Assembly (NCBI RefSeq): GCF_001647285.1
Contig: NZ_LRML01000002.1
Coordinates: forward strand, 456,706 to 520,705
Source of the DNA: Rufibacter roseus
Lineage (GTDB): Bacteria > Bacteroidota > Bacteroidia > Cytophagales > Hymenobacteraceae
DNA length: 64,000 bases
Direction: 5' to 3'
The position numbers and the translations under genes were made by a program. How positions within the stretch are numbered: position 1 is the first letter of the stretch; the number at the start of each line of letters is the position of its first letter. The notes below the pieces were generated by a model. The model did no database searches, was not told the origin of the DNA, and saw only the letters and a list, made by a program, of their open reading frames with translations. Below, one piece after another: positions 34,754 through 42,875 of the stretch.

Positions 34754-35356
34754 ATGCCCACTGCTAAACTCACTCCGGAAGAACAAGCCCAGAAAATTGA
34801 AGAGTATTTTGCCAAGGCTCCTGCTTTTGCCCAGCCTATCTGCGAGAAGCTCAGAAAGGCCATTGCCACCTCCGACCCTGAACTGAAAGCAAGTTGGAAG
34901 TGGGGCTCGCCTATCTATGAGAAAAAAGGACCTGGTCTGGTTTGCGGAATTGGAGTGTTTAAGCAGCACGTGAGCATTGCCTTCTTTCAGGGGGCGCTAT
35001 TGCCCGAGCCAGCGGGCATGACCGCCGCCAGTCAAGACGCCAAAGGTATGCGTAGCTTTAAGTTCACCACCGCTGAACAAGTACCCGAGGCCGAATTAGT
35101 CGAGTATATTAAAGCCGCTGTAAAAATAAGTTCTGGAATGGTAGCCAAGTCTACAGAGCGTAGTGCCATTGAAATACCCGAAGACCTGAAGCAGGCTTTG
35201 TTGGATAAACAGACGCTGGAAAGTTTTGAGAAAATGGCGTACACTCACCGCAAAGAGTACGTGCGTTGGGTTACCGAAGCTAAACGCCCCGAAACCAGAG
35301 CTACGCGCATTGGCAAAACCGTAGAACGGGTGGCAGCCGGCATTAAATTCAGCTAG
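34754..35356 (+). CDS. DUF1801 / YdeI-OmpD-associated protein
   Basis: Cytoplasmic protein of 200 residues. The N-terminal half is a DUF1801-type domain: EEYFAKAPAFAQPICEKLRK, SWKWGSPIYEKKG and GVFKQHVSIAFFQGA (the iron-responsive frataxin-like fold YdhG). The C-terminal half matches the YdeI/OmpD-associated domain, with IEIPEDLKQALL...ESFEKMAYTHRKEYVRWVTEAKRPETRATRIGKTVE. The WVTEAKxxETRxxRI motif is diagnostic. Proteins with this pairing are common in Bacteroidota and have no defined biochemical role. It overlaps the convergent FMN reductase gene by 8 bases at the 3' ends. Confidence 0.85.
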   Translation: MPTAKLTPEEQAQKIEEYFAKAPAFAQPICEKLRKAIATSDPELKASWKWGSPIYEKKGPGLVCGIGVFKQHVSIAFFQGALLPEPAGMTAASQDAKGMRSFKFTTAEQVPEAELVEYIKAAVKISSGMVAKSTERSAIEIPEDLKQALLDKQTLESFEKMAYTHRKEYVRWVTEAKRPETRATRIGKTVERVAAGIKFS

Positions 35357-35882
35357 TTTCTTTCAGCGACTCATGAATGTCGCGCAGGAACTCCCGGTGC
35401 TCCCCCACATGATAAATGCTGGTTTCCACTTCTTCAGTAGAGGCATACAGGCTGCCCCCATACGTCATGTCCAAATATTTGGCGGTGAGTTTGAAGGGTA
35501 CCTCAAAACCGTCGGGCAGTTCAGCATCTGCACCTACGGCTAACAGAAACAGGGTCTTATTTTTTAACTGCCTGCCTTTTGATTTCTGAACAGTTACCAA
35601 ATCGGTTAATCTGTCAAAGAAGGTTTTCATAAGGCCGCTCATGGCATACCAATACACGGGAGTAGCCAAAATAATTACCTGATGCTGCAATACCTGTTCT
35701 ACTACTTGCAGAAATTTATCTTCCGGCGGATAATCATTCTGGTAGCGGTACGGTGCAATTTGGAAGTCCAGCAGATCCAGCAATTGGTGAGGTGTGTCAT
35801 GAAATACCTGCTCCACCATAAGGCGCGTGTTGCTTTCTTTGCGCGCACTGGCCAATAGTATGAGCGGTTGTTGAGAGGGCAT
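35349..35882 (-). CDS. NAD(P)H-dependent FMN reductase-like flavoprotein
   Basis: A 177-residue flavodoxin-fold oxidoreductase. The phosphate-binding loop is in ILLASARKESNTRLM (close to LxxSxRxxSNTR), a second FMN contact is ILATPVYWYAMSGLMKTFFDRLTD, a hallmark of NADPH-dependent FMN reductases, and a third is LLAVGADAELPDGF. Length and motifs match the family. Its ATG (35882) overlaps the stop of the frame-restored YcxB-like gene as TAATG, so it is likely translated from the same transcript. The 3' end overlaps the convergent DUF1801 gene by 8 bases. Electron acceptor unknown. Confidence 0.87.
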   Translation of the reverse strand: MPSQQPLILLASARKESNTRLMVEQVFHDTPHQLLDLLDFQIAPYRYQNDYPPEDKFLQVVEQVLQHQVIILATPVYWYAMSGLMKTFFDRLTDLVTVQKSKGRQLKNKTLFLLAVGADAELPDGFEVPFKLTAKYLDMTYGGSLYASTEEVETSIYHVGEHREFLRDIHESLKETS

Positions 35883-36326
35883 TAGTTCAGCTTATTACTT
35901 AACCCATATTTTTGCTCTGGCAGCAGTATTCTCTTGGGCAACCTGATACGCTGAGTAGTAGAAAACAATAAACACATAGTAGAAAGATGCCTCTTTTATA
36001 TTTTTGAACGTTTCCCACCTTATGCTGCTTTCATTGCCAAGCTCATCTTTCAGCAACAGCCTCTCTTCATTTAAATCAACCTCCAGTCGCTCCTCTTGGT
36101 ATTGAGCTGGTCTAAACAGCACCCACAGCACAGGTTTGGCTATAAAGTAGACCGCATACAGAATGATGGCCCACCTGAACCTGGCGGAATCATCCAGCAC
36201 AAATATTCCACATAACAGAAATAAGGGACCGGTGATAAGCCGCATGGCGGCCACTAGTACTCCATAACCAAAATAATAGTCATGAATGAAAGCGAGGATC
36301 TTCTCTTTTCTGGTGATGGTTTGCAT
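35882..36326 (-). pseudogene. YcxB-like membrane protein with a one-base frameshift
   Basis: Inner-membrane protein with two helices (VLVAAMRLITGPLFLLCG and FRWAIILYAVYFIAKPVLWVL), then a cytoplasmic YcxB-like domain (YQEERLEVDLNEERLLLKDE). The domain normally ends in a segment like a strand followed by PKR. In the open frame (stop at 35895) the end after YYVF is not family-like. One base off, it reads LFSTTQRIRLPKRILLPEQ, a good match, and stops exactly as TAATG with the FMN reductase start. Restored length is 147 residues. The extra base is around 35961-35975. Either a mutated gene or a sequencing error. It lies 10 bases after the stop of the glutathionylspermidine-synthase-like gene. Confidence 0.7.
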
Positions 36327-36336
36327 GGCTATTTGG

Positions 36337-37518
36337 CTATTCTACTACGTGCGCCACAAATTGGGAAAGGTTGGTAATAATACCTCTCTCCCGCCGGTAG
36401 CCAATGGCACAGCCCTCGCCAGCCCAGAACACCCCTGCCTGGTAACGGTAGCCTTTGTCATCTTGAGGCAATTCAGCCCAAGCCTGGTAAATGTGGGGTT
36501 GGTTCGCGTACTCCCCAAAGGTAGAGGAGACATCGGTATTTTCCCTTACCTGAATATTTTGCCCCTCGCGCCCGAAATAAGGTTTTTCCACTGATTTGCC
36601 AGAGAAGCGCGTGAATTCAGTACGCAACAGCAACGGATGGTACGGAAACTGTTGCCACAGCCATGCTAAAAAGCCTTTGCTCTGGAAGATCAAACTGTAG
36701 GCGGGGTTCGCCACCACTACGTTGCGTGAAAATTGCAGGTCTACTAAATCATAGCACAGGTCTGGCTCTAACTGCACAAAAAGCTCCCAAGGCACCAATT
36801 TGAACAGGAAAGGGAATTTGCGCCACTGCTCGGCCTCCACCTGCGCCCACACGCCGCGTTCCGCACCCAAAGTAGAAATCTCCATTTCATCGGCGGCACA
36901 AATGTGGGTTTCGAAACCAGCTTCGCGAGCCGCCTCGGCTACCACTTGGCAGTTAGTGAAATCTTCTTTGCTGCCCCCCAGGTAAATCAACAGCATGGCA
37001 GGCTCTAGTTCAGCATTTAGCCCCTGCAGCGTTCTCATCTGCTCCACCAGCGCCTCATACAGTCCATTGGCCTGCTGAGACTGGTTTTTACCTGCCGCCG
37101 CTAAACTTGCCCACTGCACTACTGCCGTTTCGGGTATGGAGGTGGCAGTATCAGCATTAAACTCCAGCAGCTTTATACCTTCAGGAGTTTGGGCGAAGTC
37201 GAAGCGGCCGTAAATGTGCCAGTGGCGTTCATCGTTCCAAGAGTGGCGTACCGCCCGCCAAAGCTTCTCAGGAATTCCCACCTTGCGCAGAAAGTCATCG
37301 GGCAAGTCGTCTGGCACGGCCTCAACCATCATTTGGTATAAGGTAGACGCAGCCTCCAGCATGTTATCTGCTTGGGCTTGGTCTACAACCACCGCTTCAC
37401 CGGAAAGATAGGTTTGACACTCTTCCTCTACCACCCATTCCCAGCCCAGTTGGTGTACCATTTTGGTTACATCGCCGTGGTGCGGCAATAGTTTAATTGG
37501 AAGCGGTTGCTCAGACAT
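36337..37518 (-). CDS. Glutathionylspermidine synthase-like ATP-grasp ligase
   Basis: A 393-residue ATP-grasp protein of the GSP_synth family (YgiC-like). Visible features: MVHQLGWEWVVEEEC near the N-terminus, WRAVRHSWNDERHWHIYGRFDFAQTPEGIKLLEFNADTATSIPETAVVQW (the pre-ATP-grasp part, metal and substrate contacts), AMLLIYLGGSKEDF, FKLVPWELF, EKPYFGREGQNIQV (ATP-binding) and CAIGYRRERGIITNLSQFV at the end. Family members join carboxylates to amines, but the YgiC type has no demonstrated glutathionylspermidine activity. The gene upstream encodes an YgiB-like lipoprotein, the same pairing as in E. coli ygiBC. Substrate unknown. Confidence 0.86.
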   Translation of the reverse strand: MSEQPLPIKLLPHHGDVTKMVHQLGWEWVVEEECQTYLSGEAVVVDQAQADNMLEAASTLYQMMVEAVPDDLPDDFLRKVGIPEKLWRAVRHSWNDERHWHIYGRFDFAQTPEGIKLLEFNADTATSIPETAVVQWASLAAAGKNQSQQANGLYEALVEQMRTLQGLNAELEPAMLLIYLGGSKEDFTNCQVVAEAAREAGFETHICAADEMEISTLGAERGVWAQVEAEQWRKFPFLFKLVPWELFVQLEPDLCYDLVDLQFSRNVVVANPAYSLIFQSKGFLAWLWQQFPYHPLLLRTEFTRFSGKSVEKPYFGREGQNIQVRENTDVSSTFGEYANQPHIYQAWAELPQDDKGYRYQAGVFWAGEGCAIGYRRERGIITNLSQFVAHVVE

Positions 37519-37574
37519 GGATATTTAATGAGTAATGATTAATGATCAGTAAGAATTGGAGAATATGAATCGGC

Positions 37575-37624
37575 AACGTTTGTTTTAGGCTTGTTTTTAG
37601 GAAAAAAGGCCTAAAACAAACGTT
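37575..37624. repeat. R palindrome copy 17, extended
   Basis: AACGTTTGTTTTAGGCTTG, centre TTTTTAGGAAAAAA, then GGCCTAAAACAAACGTT. Outer AACGTTT pairs with AAACGTT, extending the common core by about 5 bp. Between the ATP-grasp gene and its upstream lipoprotein gene. Confidence 0.85.
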
Positions 37625-37679
37625 TTTCTAATACAAAAGATAAGTCTTATATCTAGCGTCTAACATCTAGAATCTAAAA

Positions 37680-38309
37680 CTATCCTCCAAATCCGCCTGA
37701 CCTGCCGCCGAAGGTACCCGAACGGCTTCCGGTAGGTCGGGTAGAACGGGTTCCTGTTGTGGTGGTTGGGCGGCTGTAAGGACCGGTGGCTCCTCTGAAT
37801 GCCTGAGCTCCACGACTCCGTTCCGCGGCAGTTTGCTGTCGCCAAGCATCTGTGCGCTGAAGTGTGTTTGGGTTAGCATAGTAACGGGGATTAGGGCTAA
37901 GCATACGACCCGCCATGTACCCGATGCCGCTCCACATGAGCACGTTCATCAGCCCGAAACCTGACCCATTATGCGGGTTAGCCTGCGTATATTCCTGCAC
38001 CCGCTTTTCTAACTCTAAGCCTTGCAGGGTATCAACCTGTCCATTCGCATGTTTCAGAATAGCCATTACCTCGCCCGCGGCCGCAGGTCGTTCATCGGTA
38101 ATCTCCCAATGGTCGGGGCTGGTTTCAGTCATTTCTGTCACTACTCCTTGGCTATATTTTGGAGCACTTTCACCGGCATTCCATTCTGTGGCTGCCTCGT
38201 TTTGGGCAGATCTATTGTCTGAGCAAGAAGATAAACCAAGGCAGGCGGCGGCGCTCACCAACATCACGTTGCGCGAGAAATCACCAATCAGGAAGTAACG
38301 CTTTTTCAT
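37680..38309 (-). CDS. YgiB/DUF1190-like lipoprotein with basic, glycine-rich C-terminus
   Basis: Lipoprotein of 209 residues. Signal segment NVMLVSAAACLGLSSC with Cys29 as the anchored residue, after a long hydrophilic start (MKKRYFLIGDFSR) that may indicate a different true start. The middle holds DHWEITDERPAAAGEVMAIL and a hydrophobic NVLMWSGIGYMAGRML, the tail is Arg/Thr/Ser/Gly-rich (RPTTTTGTRSTRPTGS, TFGGRSGGFGG). This arrangement and the following YgiC-like gene recall E. coli ygiB-ygiC, where the function is unknown. The glycine-rich tail may contact the outer membrane or another protein. Position upstream suggests one transcript. Confidence 0.7.
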   Translation of the reverse strand: MKKRYFLIGDFSRNVMLVSAAACLGLSSCSDNRSAQNEAATEWNAGESAPKYSQGVVTEMTETSPDHWEITDERPAAAGEVMAILKHANGQVDTLQGLELEKRVQEYTQANPHNGSGFGLMNVLMWSGIGYMAGRMLSPNPRYYANPNTLQRTDAWRQQTAAERSRGAQAFRGATGPYSRPTTTTGTRSTRPTGSRSGTFGGRSGGFGG

Positions 38310-38325
38310 ATGAGATAGTACGAAG

Positions 38326-38356
38326 CCGTTTTGGGCTTGTTTGTATAAAAGTAACG
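38326..38356. repeat. Half R palindrome, copy 26
   Basis: Only the left half is present: AGCCGTTTTGGGCTTGTTTG, followed by TATAAAAGTAAC in place of the right arm. It lies 17 bases upstream of the lipoprotein start. Likely a decayed copy. Confidence 0.45.
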
Positions 38357-38490
38357 CAAAAAGGGAAGTTTAAGCATATGTCGCCTTATATAAAGTAATC
38401 TTACTTCTGGCTTCCTGAATTCTTCATCAAGAAAGATGTTGTAACTCTATAAGCTCCAGCCCCTCCAATTTAATTCTTAATTCGCTAAAA

Positions 38491-39306
38491 TCACTCCCAC
38501 AGCGGATAATGCTCCAGATGCACTCTTTGCTGAAAGAAAATTCGGGTAGAGGCCTCAAATGAATTAGTGTAGTCAGAAACGTAAAAATGGTCTTCGCCAG
38601 CCAACTGGTCGCTGTTCAAGTCAAGTTGCTCCAGCACCTCACCTACATGAGCAGCCATAAGTTCAGAAGAATCCAATACTTCCACCTTCCCTTCATAAAA
38701 GGCAGCAATCTGCTCCTTCACCAAAGGATAGTGGGTGCAGCCCAATATCAAGGCCTCTATATTATTAAGAGCAGGATCAGACAAGTATGTTTGGATTACG
38801 CTTTCAGAAATGTTGTTGTTGAAGAAGCCTTCTTCTATCATTGGAGCCAGCAAGGGCGTAGCCAGAGATTTTAGCTGCACCTGCCGGTCTAGCTCGTCAA
38901 TCTTTTTTTTGTAGACATTGGAGTTCACCGTTTGTTTGGTGCCAATCAGCCCTACCCGCTTTCCGGAGAACTCCTGCCCTACGTACTGCACCACCGGGTC
39001 AATCACGTTCAGCACATGGGCTTTGCTACTAACATATTCCCTCACCAACTCATAGGCCGCCGCCGATGCAGAATTGCACGCTATTAAAATTAATTTACAA
39101 TTCTGCCTAATCAACAGATCGCAGATTTTGACCGCATACGCTTGTATAGCCGCCGTAGATTTGTCGCCGTACGGCAGGTGCGCCGTGTCACCAAAATACA
39201 CTAATCGTTCCATCGGCAAGTGCATTTTAATAGCCCTAGCCAATGTTAAGCCACCTATTCCACTATCAAAAACACCTATAGGCCTATGCCTTTTTTCTTG
39301 CTGCAT
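38491..39306 (-). CDS. murI: Glutamate racemase
   Basis: Makes D-glutamate from L-glutamate for peptidoglycan. The 271 residues show IGVFDSGIGGLTLARAI at the start, FGDTAHLPYGDKS, the first catalytic Cys in LILIACNSASA, LIGTKQTVNS, and the second Cys in ALILGCTHYPLV near residue 190. These two cysteines form the racemase pair. Length is usual. Start at ATG 39306. Monocistronic as far as visible; neighbour genes are convergent or distant. Confidence 0.96.
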   Translation of the reverse strand: MQQEKRHRPIGVFDSGIGGLTLARAIKMHLPMERLVYFGDTAHLPYGDKSTAAIQAYAVKICDLLIRQNCKLILIACNSASAAAYELVREYVSSKAHVLNVIDPVVQYVGQEFSGKRVGLIGTKQTVNSNVYKKKIDELDRQVQLKSLATPLLAPMIEEGFFNNNISESVIQTYLSDPALNNIEALILGCTHYPLVKEQIAAFYEGKVEVLDSSELMAAHVGEVLEQLDLNSDQLAGEDHFYVSDYTNSFEASTRIFFQQRVHLEHYPLWE

Positions 39307-39452
39307 ATACTATTATAAAATAGTTAAACCAGAATACAATACCCCTGTCAACAATAGAGCTGTTATTAATATAATACAAAATAAAAATGCACTTTACCGA
39401 AACATCGCTAAAAACAGGGCGTATAAATCCTCATACAAGTTCAAACTAAAAT

Positions 39453-39458
39453 AGGAGG
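39453..39458 (+). promoter_or_regulatory. Strong Shine-Dalgarno sequence before the SPW-repeat gene
   Basis: AGGAGG ends 7 bases before the ATG at 39466, an ideal ribosome binding site. Most genes in this window have none, as is usual in Bacteroidota. Confidence 0.75.
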
Positions 39459-39465
39459 AATAAAA

Positions 39466-39870
39466 ATGAAAATGTTATCAACCAGAACTCATGGGGTATT
39501 AGATTACCTAGTGGGTATACTACTAATAGCTGCTCCGTTCCTTTTTGATTTTGACAGAGGCGGAGCCGAAACCTGGGTACCTATTATTGTGGGTGCCGTT
39601 ATCTTACTTCAAGCTTTAATGACCGACTTTGAAGTTGGTATGTTTAGAGCCATGTCTATGAACATGCATTTGAACATGGACTACTTGATTGGTATTTTCC
39701 TGGCCGCTTCCCCATGGATCTTCAACTTTGACGAGTACGTGTACTTACCTCACCTAATTGTAGGTATTGGTATTGTATTGGAAGCCATGATGACACGTAC
39801 TGTGCCTGAACATGGAGCCGCTACTAATACCAGACACTCTTACCGTAACAGTACTGAGCATACTCGCTAA
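39466..39870 (+). CDS. SPW-repeat membrane protein
   Basis: Small membrane protein of 134 residues with two repeats of the SPW type: HGVLDYLVGILLIAAPFLFDF and MDYLIGIFLAASPWIFNFDEY, each followed by hydrophobic helices (WVPIIVGAVILLQAL, LPHLIVGIGIVLEAMM). Four transmembrane helices are predicted. The repeat family is found in many soil bacteria and has no known function. The gene has a textbook Shine-Dalgarno sequence and a strong terminator (39903-39934), a compact unit that may be highly expressed or stress-regulated. Confidence 0.82.
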   Translation: MKMLSTRTHGVLDYLVGILLIAAPFLFDFDRGGAETWVPIIVGAVILLQALMTDFEVGMFRAMSMNMHLNMDYLIGIFLAASPWIFNFDEYVYLPHLIVGIGIVLEAMMTRTVPEHGAATNTRHSYRNSTEHTR

Positions 39871-39902
39871 CAGTACTTACTAGATAGTTAAAGAAAAAGC
39901 AG

Positions 39903-39934
39903 GAAAAGGCCGGGACTCACATCCCGGCCTTTTC
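39903..39934 (+). terminator. Terminator after the SPW-repeat gene
   Basis: Thirteen-base perfect stem GAAAAGGCCGGGA (39903-39915) with TCCCGGCCTTTTC (39922-39934), 6-base loop, T-rich continuation. Confidence 0.92.
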
Positions 39935-39991
39935 TATTTTACCCTTTTTACAGATTTTTGAAGGCGTGTAGCTTACGCCCCTCCGTTTCCG

Positions 39992-39999
39992 TACCTTTG
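39992..39999 (+). promoter_or_regulatory. Exact -7 promoter box directly before uup
   Basis: TACCTTTG fits TAnnTTTG exactly and ends 4 bases before the ATG at 40004. The transcription start would fall at or near the start codon, suggesting a leaderless or nearly leaderless transcript. A -33 TTTG at the standard distance is not evident. Confidence 0.5.
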
Positions 40000-40003
40000 C
40001 AAC

Positions 40004-41887
40004 ATGAATTACCTATCAGCAGACGCTATATCTAAGAGCTTTGGAGACCGCTGGCTTTTCAAAGGCCTTACTTTTGGTATAAACCGCGGACAGCGCGTTG
40101 CCCTTATTGGTGCCAACGGCGCCGGAAAAACAACCTTGCTTCAAATTTTGGCAGGCACTATGCCTGTTGATGAAGGAAATGTAAGCCTCAGGAAAGGCAT
40201 TAAAGTGGGCTACCTGTGGCAGCAACCTTCTTTTCCGGCAGGAGCCTCCGTACAAGAAGCCATCTTCTCCGGTCAAACCGAAGTATTGGATGCTATCCGT
40301 GACTACGAAGCCTGCTTAGCCGACCCCAACACCTCTGACAAAAGAATGCAGCAGGTAATGGAGCGGATGGAAAACCTGCATGCCTGGGAATACGAGGTGC
40401 GCACGAAGCAGATATTAGGTCGCTTGGGAATTCAGAACTTAGATGTACAGGTGGAGCACCTATCTGGTGGCCAGAAGAAACGCGTTGCCATGGCTCGGGT
40501 ACTGATTGAAGAACCAGACCTGCTGATACTGGATGAGCCAACCAACCACCTGGATCTTGAAACCATTGAGTGGTTTGAAAACCTTTTGACTACTGAGCAG
40601 ACCACTTTGCTGATGGTTACCCACGACCGTTACTTTTTAGACCAAGTGGCTAATGAAATAGTGGAGCTTGATCGCGGAAACCTGTACACCTACAAAGGCA
40701 ACTACAGCTATTATGTAGAGAAAAAAGCCGAGCAGGAAGAAGCCAACGCCGCTGAAATGGGCAAAGCTAAACAACTGCTCAAGAAAGAACTGGAGTGGAT
40801 GCGCAAGCAGCCCCGGGCCCGCGGCACAAAATCAAAGTCAAGGGTTGACGCCTTCTATGAAACACAGGAAAAGGTAAGTCAGAAAGACACCCGCACCCAA
40901 TTGGAACTCTCGGTTAAGAGCACCAGACAGGGCAATCAGATTCTGGAGATAGACCACCTGAGCAAAAGCTTCGGAGACAAAGCTATTATCCAAGATTTCA
41001 GCTACGTGTTCCGGAAGAAAGACCGTGTGGGCATTGTTGGCCCCAACGGCGCGGGCAAAACAACTTTCCTGAATATGCTAACCGGCAGCCTGCAACCAGA
41101 CAGCGGCGAAATTATTGCCGGCCAAACCACCGTTTTTGGCTACTATACCCAATCTGAGCTTACTTTCAATGAAGACCAGCGGGTAATTGACGTGGTAAAG
41201 GAAGTAGCCGAAGTAGTGGAAACAGGAAACGGCGAGGTAATTACCGCCAGCCAATTCTTGCAACACTTCCAGTTTCCACCGGCTCAGCAATACACGTTTG
41301 TGCGCAAACTGAGTGGAGGCGAAAAACGCCGCCTGCAGTTGCTGCGGGTACTCATGAAGAACCCTAACTTCCTGATCCTGGATGAGCCTACCAATGATTT
41401 AGATATTCAGACACTCAACATTCTGGAAGACTTTCTGCTGAATTTCGGTGGCTCACTGCTGATTGTAAGCCACGACCGGTACTTCATGGATAGGCTGGTA
41501 GAACACTTGTTTGTATTTGAAGAAAACGGCCACCTCCGCGACTTCCCTGGCAACTACACTGACTACCGCGAGTGGGCCAAAGAGCAGGAGACACTGAAAA
41601 CCATTGAAGCAGAAACTAAACCTACTGCCAAAGCCGCTCCCGCCCCTGTAGCTGATGAACCCACCCCAGAAAAGCGCAAGGCTTCCTTCAAGGAAAAGCA
41701 GGAGTACGAGAAACTGGAAAAGGAAATAGAGCAGCTTGAAACAGAAAAGGAGACTCTGACCGCAGAATTAAACAGCGGCATTACCGACCATACAGAATTA
41801 GCTAAACTTGCCAACCGAATTCAGGAAATCAATGATTCTCTGGAGCAGAAAACAGAACGCTGGTTAGAACTGGCGGAGATAATTTGA
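40004..41887 (+). CDS. uup: ABC-F family ATPase, Uup type
   Basis: Soluble ABC-F ATPase acting on ribosomes, 627 residues, no membrane part. First ABC domain: Walker A GANGAGKTT (about 37-45), signature LSGGQKKRVAMAR, Walker B LLILDEPTNHLDLETIEW. A linker with ELEWMRKQPRARGTKSKSRVD (the P-site tRNA-interaction motif region) precedes the second domain: GPNGAGKTTFLN, LSGGEKRRLQLLR, FLILDEPTNDLDIQTL. The C-terminal coiled coil (SFKEKQEYEKLEKEIEQLE) is a Uup hallmark. Uup is also linked to DNA structural transactions. The start has an exact -7 promoter box only 4 bases upstream. Confidence 0.94.
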   Translation: MNYLSADAISKSFGDRWLFKGLTFGINRGQRVALIGANGAGKTTLLQILAGTMPVDEGNVSLRKGIKVGYLWQQPSFPAGASVQEAIFSGQTEVLDAIRDYEACLADPNTSDKRMQQVMERMENLHAWEYEVRTKQILGRLGIQNLDVQVEHLSGGQKKRVAMARVLIEEPDLLILDEPTNHLDLETIEWFENLLTTEQTTLLMVTHDRYFLDQVANEIVELDRGNLYTYKGNYSYYVEKKAEQEEANAAEMGKAKQLLKKELEWMRKQPRARGTKSKSRVDAFYETQEKVSQKDTRTQLELSVKSTRQGNQILEIDHLSKSFGDKAIIQDFSYVFRKKDRVGIVGPNGAGKTTFLNMLTGSLQPDSGEIIAGQTTVFGYYTQSELTFNEDQRVIDVVKEVAEVVETGNGEVITASQFLQHFQFPPAQQYTFVRKLSGGEKRRLQLLRVLMKNPNFLILDEPTNDLDIQTLNILEDFLLNFGGSLLIVSHDRYFMDRLVEHLFVFEENGHLRDFPGNYTDYREWAKEQETLKTIEAETKPTAKAAPAPVADEPTPEKRKASFKEKQEYEKLEKEIEQLETEKETLTAELNSGITDHTELAKLANRIQEINDSLEQKTERWLELAEII

Positions 41888-41953
41888 GCAGTAAACAGTG
41901 ACCAGTAATTAGTGATCATTTATCAGCGAATTATAAGAAAGGTAAATTGCGAA

Positions 41954-41997
41954 TCCTGTTTTAGGTTTGGTTTTTTAAAATCAGACCTAAAACAGGA
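41954..41997. repeat. R palindrome copy 18, near-perfect
   Basis: TCCTGTTTTAGGTTTGGTTT, then TTTAAAATCAGACCTAAAACAGGA. TCCTG pairs with CAGGA outside the common core. In a convergent gap flanked by simple repeats of the AGTAATTAGTGA type. Confidence 0.85.
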
Positions 41998-42109
41998 ACA
42001 AAAGTTTTGCTAATTCCTTACCTTTAGCAGGCAAGCGAAATATCAAACATCTGCTCACTTCTTACTGATTACTAGTAACTGTTCACTAATTACTGTTTAC
42101 TGATAACTG

Positions 42110-42796
42110 CTAATACACATTTGGCTTTCGCTGCTGATAGCTGAAGGAGAAGCCAACCTTCTGCGGCGTGCTCACCTGCTGTTCCTCCAGTTTCTGTTTC
42201 ACCGTAATCTTCCGGATTTCATCTACATCCGGCGCAATCAGATCATTGTTCACAGAAGCCACCATGGCGCTTTCCACAAAGAGGCGAAGCGTACCTTCAT
42301 CTATTTTATTGTTAGCCATGTCATGGTAATTCAGATCTAGCTGCTTTACCCCCTCCAGGTAAAAGTGATTGTCTATATTTATCAAAACTCTACCCAATAA
42401 ATACCCTGGGTCATTCAGTCTATTATATTTAATAGAATCCGCCATAAAGTTGTAAGCCATAATATGGCCAAAAAAGCGTCGGCGGAAATCTTCTTCTACG
42501 TACCGGCTCTTCATTAATTCATGCTCCTCTGGCAGCGTAATGATATTGGAATGCATGACAAACACGAGCAAATCTCCTGAAAACTTCACATGAAATTCAA
42601 AGTCATTGATGCTCCGGTACTCAATCACTACCGTAGAATCCACTTCATCGGTGATGCGTTGCTTCAAACTATCTACAATTTTGACAGAGCAAGCCCGCAG
42701 TTGCTCAAACGTATGTTTTGTATTTCTATATATTGCCTGCTTTGTTGCCGACTTCTGACGCAACCCTTCAAAAATGGACTCAATTCTATCTTCCAT
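42110..42796 (-). CDS. Conserved Bacteroidota protein of unknown function
   Basis: Cytoplasmic protein of 228 residues without signal or membrane segment. Sections: EDRIESIFEGLRQKSATKQA, a coiled-coil-like LRACSVKIVDSLKQRITDE, beta-rich part VVIEYRSINDFEFHVKFSGDLLVFVMHSN, EEDFRRRFFGHIMAYNFMADS and LLGRVLINIDNHFYLEGVKQLD, ending in FSFSYQQRKPNVY. The even mixture of conserved-looking blocks suggests a real housekeeping gene. Its family number I cannot recall and the function is unknown. Single gene between the convergent uup and the CoA-transferase gene. Confidence 0.7.
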   Translation of the reverse strand: MEDRIESIFEGLRQKSATKQAIYRNTKHTFEQLRACSVKIVDSLKQRITDEVDSTVVIEYRSINDFEFHVKFSGDLLVFVMHSNIITLPEEHELMKSRYVEEDFRRRFFGHIMAYNFMADSIKYNRLNDPGYLLGRVLINIDNHFYLEGVKQLDLNYHDMANNKIDEGTLRLFVESAMVASVNNDLIAPDVDEIRKITVKQKLEEQQVSTPQKVGFSFSYQQRKPNVY

Positions 42797-42875
42797 AGCA
42801 CGTTGATTCTAAATAATACTTATCACCCGTGGGGTATATAGTTTTACCCACCGCGGCTCCATTTAGTTATGCTTT

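Noticed and set aside
36286..37411. Plus-strand frames over the ATP-grasp gene
   Set aside because: Shadows of a gene with clear family motifs on the minus strand.
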